A DNA stretch of 64,000 nucleotides from Streptomyces cyaneochromogenes. GTDB taxonomy: Bacteria; Actinomycetota; Actinomycetes; Streptomycetales; Streptomycetaceae. Position numbers and translations under genes: made by a program. This document shows, piece after piece, positions 59,402 through 64,000 of this stretch. Within the stretch, counting starts at the first letter, position 1; each line of letters opens with the position of its first letter. The DNA lies in contig NZ_CP034539.1 of assembly GCF_003963535.1 (NCBI RefSeq), forward strand, positions 5,022,001 through 5,086,000, written 5' to 3'. The notes beneath the pieces are model-generated. The model saw only the letters and a list, made by a program, of their open reading frames with translations. It was not told the origin of the DNA and ran no database searches.

Positions 59402-59779
59402 ATGAAGAATTTCGTAGTCAAGACGATCGCCAACGCGGGCGCCCTGGCGGTCGCCGTCTGGCTGCTCGACAAGATCACCCTCACCGGTGACAGCACGGGC
59501 AAGAAGGTCGGCACCCTGCTCCTCGTCGCGCTGATCTTCGGCGTGGTGAACTTCCTGGTCAAGCCAATAGTCAAGCTGCTGAGCCTGCCGCTGCTCATCC
59601 TGACGCTCGGCCTGTTCACACTGGTCGTCAACGCGCTGATGCTGCTGCTGACCTCGTGGCTCGCCGACACGTTCGACCTGAGCTTCCATGTCGAGGGCTT
59701 CTGGACCGCGGTGCTCGGCGGCCTGATCATCTCGATCGTCTCCTGGGCGCTCAACGTCGTCCTGCCCGACGGGGACTGA
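59402..59779 (+). CDS. Phage holin superfamily IV-like membrane protein
   Basis: 125-residue protein with four hydrophobic segments, resembling the mycobacterial four-helix phage-holin family IV proteins common in actinobacterial chromosomes: ANAGALAVAVWLLDKITL, VALIFGVVNFLVKPIVKLLSLPL, LFTLVVNALMLLLTSWLAD and AVLGGLIISIVSWALNVVL. It is not part of a prophage, so a lysis role is not implied. It is followed after 7 bases by the tyrosine phosphatase gene, suggesting one transcript. The ATG start lacks a strong ribosome binding site. Confidence 0.88.
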   Translation: MKNFVVKTIANAGALAVAVWLLDKITLTGDSTGKKVGTLLLVALIFGVVNFLVKPIVKLLSLPLLILTLGLFTLVVNALMLLLTSWLADTFDLSFHVEGFWTAVLGGLIISIVSWALNVVLPDGD

Positions 59780-59786
59780 GTACCTC

Positions 59787-60278
59787 ATGACCTACCGCGT
59801 CTGCTTCGTCTGCACCGGCAACATCTGCCGCTCGCCGATGGCCGAGTCCGTCTTCAGAGCCCGGGTGGCGGAGGCCGGGCTCGACGGCCTGGTCGAGATC
59901 GACAGCGCCGGCACCGGCGGCTGGCACGAGGGCGACCCCGCCGACCCGCGCACCGTCTCCGTCCTCGAGGAGCACGGCTACGACGGCGGCCACACGGCCC
60001 GACAGTTCCAGCCGTCCTGGTTCGCCCGTCTCGACCTCGTCATCGCGCTCGACGTGGGCCACCTCAAGGCCCTGCGCCGCCTCGCACCCTCGCCGGAGGA
60101 CGCGGCGAAGGTGCGGCTGCTGCGTTCCTACGACCCCGCCGCGGACGACGAACTGGACGTGCCGGACCCGTACTACGGCGGCCGGGACGGCTTCGAGGAG
60201 TGCCTGGAGATGGTGGAGGCGGCAAGCACGGGCCTGCTCACCGCGGTCCGCGAGCAGGTGGAGGGGCAGGCGGCATGA
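59787..60278 (+). CDS. ptpA: Low-molecular-weight protein tyrosine phosphatase
   Basis: 163-residue phosphatase. The P-loop VCFVCTGNICRSPMAES contains the CX5R signature with nucleophile Cys9 and Arg15, and the general acid Asp is in VPDPYYGG. It removes phosphate from tyrosine residues in the cytoplasm; in S. coelicolor the equivalent PtpA affects secondary metabolism. Length is normal. It begins 7 bases after the holin-like gene and its stop overlaps the start of the lyase gene as ATGA, so the three genes probably form one transcript and the last two are translationally coupled. Confidence 0.96.
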   Translation: MTYRVCFVCTGNICRSPMAESVFRARVAEAGLDGLVEIDSAGTGGWHEGDPADPRTVSVLEEHGYDGGHTARQFQPSWFARLDLVIALDVGHLKALRRLAPSPEDAAKVRLLRSYDPAADDELDVPDPYYGGRDGFEECLEMVEAASTGLLTAVREQVEGQAA

Positions 60279-61429
60279 GCGACGCGCGGACGCAGGGGCT
60301 GCCCTCCGGTGACGGGGACGGTACGCGCGCGGTGCGGGCCGGGCTGCCCGAGCCGGTCAAGTACGAGCCCACTCTGCCGGGCCCGGTGTTCGCCGCCCAC
60401 TACCACCTGCCGGGCGAGCCCACGGGGTCGTACACCTACGGGCGCGACGAGAACCCGACCTGGTCCCACCTCGAGCGTGCCATCGGCGAGTTGGAGGCGC
60501 CGGGGGAGGACGGCGTCGAGACGCTGGTCTTCGCGTCGGGCATGGCCGCGACCTCGTCGGTGCTCTTCTCCCAGTTGCGCGCCGGGGACGCGGTCGTCCT
60601 GCCCAGCGACGGCTACCAGGCACTGCCCCTGGTGCGTGCGCAGTTGGAGGCGTACGGCATCGAGGTGCGCACGGCGCCGACCGGCGGGGACGCCCAGCTC
60701 GGCGTCCTGGACGGCGCGAAGCTGCTGTGGATCGAGACCCCGTCGAACCCCGGCCTCGACGTGTGCGACATCCGGCGGCTCGTCTCGGAGGCACACGCGC
60801 GTGGCGCCCTCGTCGCCGTCGACAACACGCTCGCGACGCCCCTCGGGCAGCGGCCGCTGGAACTCGGCGCCGACTTCTCGGTGGCCAGCGGCACCAAGCA
60901 GCTCACGGGACATGGCGACGTGCTGCTGGGATACGTCACCGGCCGCGGCGCCGAGGCCATGGCCGCCGTACGGCGCTGGCGCAAGATCGTCGGGGCGATT
61001 CCGGGGCCCATGGAGGCCTGGCTGGCGCACCGTTCCCTCGCCACGCTCCACCTGCGCGTCGAGCGGCAGAACGCCAGTGCCCTGGCGGTCGCCGAGGCGC
61101 TGCGGGACTGGCCGGAGGAGCTCGGAGTGCGCTATCCGGGGCTGCCCGGGGACCCTTCGCACACGATCGCCTCGCAGCAGATGCGGCGCTATGGGTGCGT
61201 GGTGTCCTTCACGCTGCCCACGCGCGCGCGTGCCGAGCGTTTCCTGGACGCCCTGCGGCTCGTCGACGACGCGACCAGCTTCGGCGGTGTGCGGTCCACG
61301 GCCGAGCGGCGCGGACGCTGGGGAGGCGACGCCGTGCCGGAGGGCTTCATTCGCATGTCGGTCGGCGCGGAGGATCCCGAGGACCTGGTGGCGGATGTGC
61401 TGAGTGCACTGGACGCTTCGGCGAAGTGA
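60275..61429 (+). CDS. Cystathionine gamma-lyase/synthase-family PLP enzyme
   Basis: 384-residue fold-I PLP enzyme of the Cys/Met metabolism family. It shows TGSYTYGRDENPTW, LVFASGMAATSSVL, WIETPSNPGLDVCD, AVDNTLATPLGQRPLELGAD and the PLP lysine in ASGTKQLTGHGD. The C-terminal IRMSVGAEDPEDL matches lyases that cleave cystathionine to cysteine. Discrimination between gamma-lyase, gamma-synthase and methionine gamma-lyase is not possible by eye. The ATG at 60275 overlaps the ptpA stop by four bases. A strong hairpin 52 bases after its stop ends the operon. Confidence 0.92.
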   Translation: MSDARTQGLPSGDGDGTRAVRAGLPEPVKYEPTLPGPVFAAHYHLPGEPTGSYTYGRDENPTWSHLERAIGELEAPGEDGVETLVFASGMAATSSVLFSQLRAGDAVVLPSDGYQALPLVRAQLEAYGIEVRTAPTGGDAQLGVLDGAKLLWIETPSNPGLDVCDIRRLVSEAHARGALVAVDNTLATPLGQRPLELGADFSVASGTKQLTGHGDVLLGYVTGRGAEAMAAVRRWRKIVGAIPGPMEAWLAHRSLATLHLRVERQNASALAVAEALRDWPEELGVRYPGLPGDPSHTIASQQMRRYGCVVSFTLPTRARAERFLDALRLVDDATSFGGVRSTAERRGRWGGDAVPEGFIRMSVGAEDPEDLVADVLSALDASAK

Positions 61430-61481
61430 CCGGAGTCTTGTCCGCGTCCGTTGCCGTCGTCGGTGTCCTCATACATAGAAC

Positions 61482-61520
61482 GGGCGGTCCGAGCCTCCCC
61501 CCTCGTGGCTCGGACCGCCC
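61482..61520 (+). terminator. Terminator hairpin after the ptpA operon
   Basis: GGGCGGTCCGAGCC (61482-61495) and GGCTCGGACCGCCC (61507-61520) form a perfect 14-base stem with an 11-base loop, directly downstream of the lyase gene. There is no U tract. Confidence 0.85.
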
Positions 61521-61673
61521 CCGGTTCCGCGCGCGAAGAACCGCGCGAACAAGGCTAGTTGACTCTCTGTCAGTGTCCAATCACAGTAGCGACAGCGACC
61601 TATCGACTTATTTATAGTTGGGCCCTGCCTGCCCTGGGGGTGAGGAGAAGGGCGGGGAAGGGGAGGGTGTCGC

Positions 61674-62579
61674 ATGGATCTGGCCTTGTTGCGCACCTTT
61701 GTGACCGTGCACCGGGCCGGTTCCTTCACTCGCGCCGCCGCGCTGCTCGGACTCTCCCAGCCGGCGGTGACCTCACAGATCCGCACCCTGGAACGACAGT
61801 TGGGCCGCCCTCTCTTCCTGCGCCAGGCCCGCGGAGTGACGCCGACGACCATAGGCGACGAACTCGCCCACAAGGCCGCGCCGCATCTCGACGCCCTGGT
61901 GGAGATAGCCGAGACCGGTATCGACGACGACTTCTCGTTACGAACCCTGCACCTGGCCGGCCCGCCCGAGTTCACCGCCGAGCGAGCGCTGCCCGCGCTC
62001 ACCGAGCTGACCGGCGAGGACAGCCAGGGACTCGCGCTGCGCGCATCCTTCGGCAACGCCGAGGAGACCTTGGAAGGGCTTGCCGCCGGGCATCACGATC
62101 TGGCCATCAGTACGGCCCGTCCGCGCGGCGCTCTGCTCACCGCGACTCCGCTCTGCGACGAGGAGCACGTACTCGTCGCCGCTCCCCGCTGGGTCGACCG
62201 GATCGGCGCGGGGCAACTGCGCCACAAGGGAGCGCACGCGCTGGAGGACGTTCCGGTGGTAGAGGTCCACGAGTCCCTCCCGTTCGTCTCCCGGTACTGG
62301 GCTTCGGTCTACGACTCCCGCCCCGCCGCCCCGGGCACCGCGATCGTCCCGGACCTGCGCGCGGTCCTCGCCTGCGCGGTCGCGGGGGCAGGGCTCGCGG
62401 TACTGCCCCGCTATCTGTGCGCGGACGCGCTGGAGCGCGGTGACGTCGTCGCCCTGCATGATCCGCCAGTGCCACCGCTGCGGACGTACTTCCTGGTGGT
62501 CCGCACGGGCACGCTGGCGATGCCGCATATCGCGCGGGCCCACGAGTGGCTGCTGAGAGCGGCTTCCGACTGGGCTTGA
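61674..62579 (+). CDS. LysR-family transcription regulator with a TTA codon
   Basis: 301-residue LysR-type regulator. The N-terminal helix-turn-helix is textbook (LRTFVTVHRAGSFTRAAALLGLSQPAVTSQIRTLERQLGRPLF, residues 6-48), followed by the two-lobed effector domain. Codon 89 (61938-61940, in FSLRTL) is TTA, the leucine codon that needs the bldA tRNA in Streptomyces, so production should be delayed until development. I found no other in-frame TTA in the window by eye. A CTAT-N10-ATAG dyad lies at 61600-61617 upstream. It stands alone, so its target is unknown. Confidence 0.94.
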   Translation: MDLALLRTFVTVHRAGSFTRAAALLGLSQPAVTSQIRTLERQLGRPLFLRQARGVTPTTIGDELAHKAAPHLDALVEIAETGIDDDFSLRTLHLAGPPEFTAERALPALTELTGEDSQGLALRASFGNAEETLEGLAAGHHDLAISTARPRGALLTATPLCDEEHVLVAAPRWVDRIGAGQLRHKGAHALEDVPVVEVHESLPFVSRYWASVYDSRPAAPGTAIVPDLRAVLACAVAGAGLAVLPRYLCADALERGDVVALHDPPVPPLRTYFLVVRTGTLAMPHIARAHEWLLRAASDWA

Positions 62580-62678
62580 GCCGGCTTCCCACGGGGCCTG
62601 AGCAGCGGCTTCCGAGCAGGCCTGAACTGGGCGTTCGGGTCCGTCACGGCCTGAGCTCGACCGGTGACGTCTCGCGAT

Positions 62679-62692
62679 GTTTCACGTGGAAC
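62679..62692. promoter_or_regulatory. parS-like site upstream of Nudix gene (one mismatch)
   Basis: GTTTCACGTGGAAC differs from parS by one base. It lies 21 bases before the ATG of the Nudix gene, in its promoter zone. Confidence 0.5.
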
Positions 62693-62713
62693 CAGCCGGG
62701 CCACATTTCTCCC

Positions 62714-63196
62714 ATGACCGTCCGACCCGTGGTCAAGCGCACCGCACGCGCCGTTCTGCTGGATGGCGACGACCTGATCCTGATCAAGCGCACCAAGCCT
62801 GGTGTGGATCCCTACTGGCTCACTCCCGGTGGTGGGGTCGAGCCGACGGACACGACTGTTGTCGACGCCCTGCACCGTGAGGTGTACGAGGAGCTCGGCG
62901 CCAAGATCATCGACGTTGTGCCCTGCTTCGTCGACACCGTCGAGCACATAGGCGAGGACGGCGGCGCGACCGGCGTGAAGGTGCAGCACTTCTTCGTCTG
63001 CCGCCTGGAGTCGATGGACACCTCCTTGCGGCACGGGCCCGAGGTGGACGAGCCCATCGGCGAGTACGAGATCGTGCGGGTGCCGTTCACCCGGGTCGGG
63101 ATCGCCTCGGTCCATCTCGTACCGCTGTCGCTGCGGCACTACCTGGACGGCAACATCGAGGGCGTCCGCGCGATGCACGCCCCGGACCTGGGCTGA
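62714..63196 (+). CDS. Nudix hydrolase-family protein with altered Nudix box
   Basis: 160-residue Nudix-fold protein (ARAVLLDGDDLILIKRTKPG, WLTPGGGVEP). The Nudix helix reads GVEPTDTTVVDALHREVYEELGA. The REVYEELG half that binds metal is intact, but the Glu expected at the fifth-residue step after Gly is Thr. Many Nudix enzymes need mainly the REXXEE part, so activity is likely but the substrate is open. The ATG at 62714 begins MTVRPVVKRTARAVLL. A parS-like site lies 21 bases upstream. It converges on the flavohaemoprotein gene. Confidence 0.9.
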   Translation: MTVRPVVKRTARAVLLDGDDLILIKRTKPGVDPYWLTPGGGVEPTDTTVVDALHREVYEELGAKIIDVVPCFVDTVEHIGEDGGATGVKVQHFFVCRLESMDTSLRHGPEVDEPIGEYEIVRVPFTRVGIASVHLVPLSLRHYLDGNIEGVRAMHAPDLG

Positions 63197-63208
63197 TCCG
63201 ACCGAAGG

Positions 63209-64000
63209 TCAGCTCCCTGTGACGACGAGTTCCTCCACCGAGTCGTGCCGTATGCGCTCGGACGGGATGCCGATGTCTCGCAGCGCGTCCACGCCGCTGC
63301 GAATCATGCCGGGCGGTCCGGAAACGTAGGCGTCGTACTCCCTCCAGGGCTGCCCGTACTCCCGTATGGCGTCGGGAAGCTGGAGGAGTCCGTGCCGGTC
63401 CACCACCGGGCGGACCTCCAGCCAGGGGTGGGACTGCTGGAGGCGGAGCATCGTGTCGATGTCGTAGAGGTCCTGATTGCTGCGGGCGCCGTAGAAGACC
63501 TCGACCGGTCGGCGTTCGCCGTGTTCGGCCACGTCCTCGACGAGTGCCTTGATGGGCGCTATGCCGGTGCCTCCGCCCAGACAGAGCAGGCCACTGTCCG
63601 TGGTGTGGTCCACGGTCATCGAACCGCTCGGCGGGCCGAGCCGGATGATGTCCCCCGGCCGGGCGCGGTGCACCATCGCGTTGGAGACCCAGCCGGCGGG
63701 CACGGCCTTCACATGGAACGTCAGCAGTCCGTCGGAGCGGGGCGCCGAGGCGAAGGAGTAGTGCCGCCAGATCCTCGGCCACCAGGGCGTCTCGAGGCTC
63801 GTGTACTGCCCGGCGAGGAAGGGATAGGGCTGGTCGGGACGGACGGTGACGACCGCTACGTCCCGGGTCCTGAGATCGTGCGACACGACCTCCGCGTACC
63901 ACCAGGCCGGGGCACGTAGTTCGTCCGCCGCAGCCGCGTCGATCATGACCTGCGAGATCGTCGTGTACGCCCGGACCCAGGCGGCCTCCATCTCCCCGTT
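63209..64000 (-). CDS. Flavohaemoprotein-like protein, 5' part cut by window edge
   Basis: 264 residues are visible and the frame is still open at base 64000. The first visible residues (WVRAYTTISQVMIDAAAADE) look like the last helix of a globin domain. They are followed by an FAD-binding ferredoxin-reductase domain (IWRHYSFASAP, RLGPPSG) and an NAD-binding domain (LCLGGGTGIAPIKALVED, VFYGAR, SGPPGM, HDSVEELV). This is the C-terminal two-thirds of an Hmp-like protein, which detoxifies nitric oxide by dioxygenation. The ATG at 63991 would give a globin-less reductase, but the codons beyond it read on in frame. Confidence 0.9.
   Translation of the reverse strand, partial: NGEMEAAWVRAYTTISQVMIDAAAADELRAPAWWYAEVVSHDLRTRDVAVVTVRPDQPYPFLAGQYTSLETPWWPRIWRHYSFASAPRSDGLLTFHVKAVPAGWVSNAMVHRARPGDIIRLGPPSGSMTVDHTTDSGLLCLGGGTGIAPIKALVEDVAEHGERRPVEVFYGARSNQDLYDIDTMLRLQQSHPWLEVRPVVDRHGLLQLPDAIREYGQPWREYDAYVSGPPGMIRSGVDALRDIGIPSERIRHDSVEELVVTGS

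Noticed and set aside
59402-59779. Holin-like gene as evidence of a prophage
   Set aside because: No phage structural, integrase or lysin genes nearby; this family is common in ordinary actinobacterial chromosomes.

Overview
The window is a 64-kb piece of a high-GC actinobacterial chromosome, almost certainly Streptomyces and from the conserved core near oriC. Reasons: strong G/C bias at third codon positions, GTG/TTG starts, and the sporulation pair ssgA-ssgR. In addition, cydAB lies beside a fused cydDC with a Rex operator, pheA precedes serS, and there are perfect ParB-binding parS palindromes and DnaA boxes. From memory, gene content and order resemble the S. coelicolor segment around SCO3917-SCO3980; this was not checked by alignment. 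I see no phage, insertion sequence, CRISPR array or rRNA.

Layout. 1-11.6 kb: a Ser/Thr kinase cut by the left edge, a membrane-anchored HtrA-type protease, a glycerophosphodiester phosphodiesterase, an RsbW-like ATPase, a SEC-C protein, a secreted unknown, a Prim-Pol-like protein, a GAF-PP2C phosphatase and aminopeptidase P. 11.7-18.2 kb: a MocR regulator with an MFS exporter, a CitG-like protein beside a Tat-exported intradiol dioxygenase, a secreted PLD-like protein and a second RsbW-like ATPase. 18.4-25 kb: an extracytoplasmic copper cluster (membrane protein, YcnI, Sco, PCuAC chaperone, CopC-CopD fusion, DyP peroxidase DtpA). 25-29.5 kb: pheA, a dense DnaA-box cluster, serS, a HAD phosphatase and tRNA-Ser(GCT). 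29.5-33.1 kb: a four-gene ABC transporter operon with two ATPases and two permeases.

33.3-40.9 kb: an M24 protein, an alpha/beta-hydrolase-SDR fusion, a MerR regulator, KptA/Tpt1, a luciferase-like oxidoreductase, a HAD phosphatase and an M23 endopeptidase. 41-47.2 kb: cytochrome bd oxidase with fused CydDC. 47.2-56.7 kb: a cyclophilin-like protein, hisC, a LacI regulator, a metallophosphoesterase, a membrane protein, riboswitch-controlled thiC and a YibE/F protein. 56.7-64 kb: ssgA, ssgR, small membrane and cupin proteins, the tyrosine phosphatase ptpA coupled to a cystathionine lyase-like gene, a TTA-containing LysR gene, a Nudix protein and a flavohaemoprotein cut by the right edge.

The most interesting layer is non-coding. 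There are three perfect and several one-mismatch parS sites, some inside genes, on a promoter, or inside the variable arm of the thiC TPP riboswitch. There are also three groups of DnaA boxes, several apparently leaderless promoters, several intergenic tandem repeats and a recurrent CA(CG)nTG palindrome. No wholly new multi-gene system is evident.
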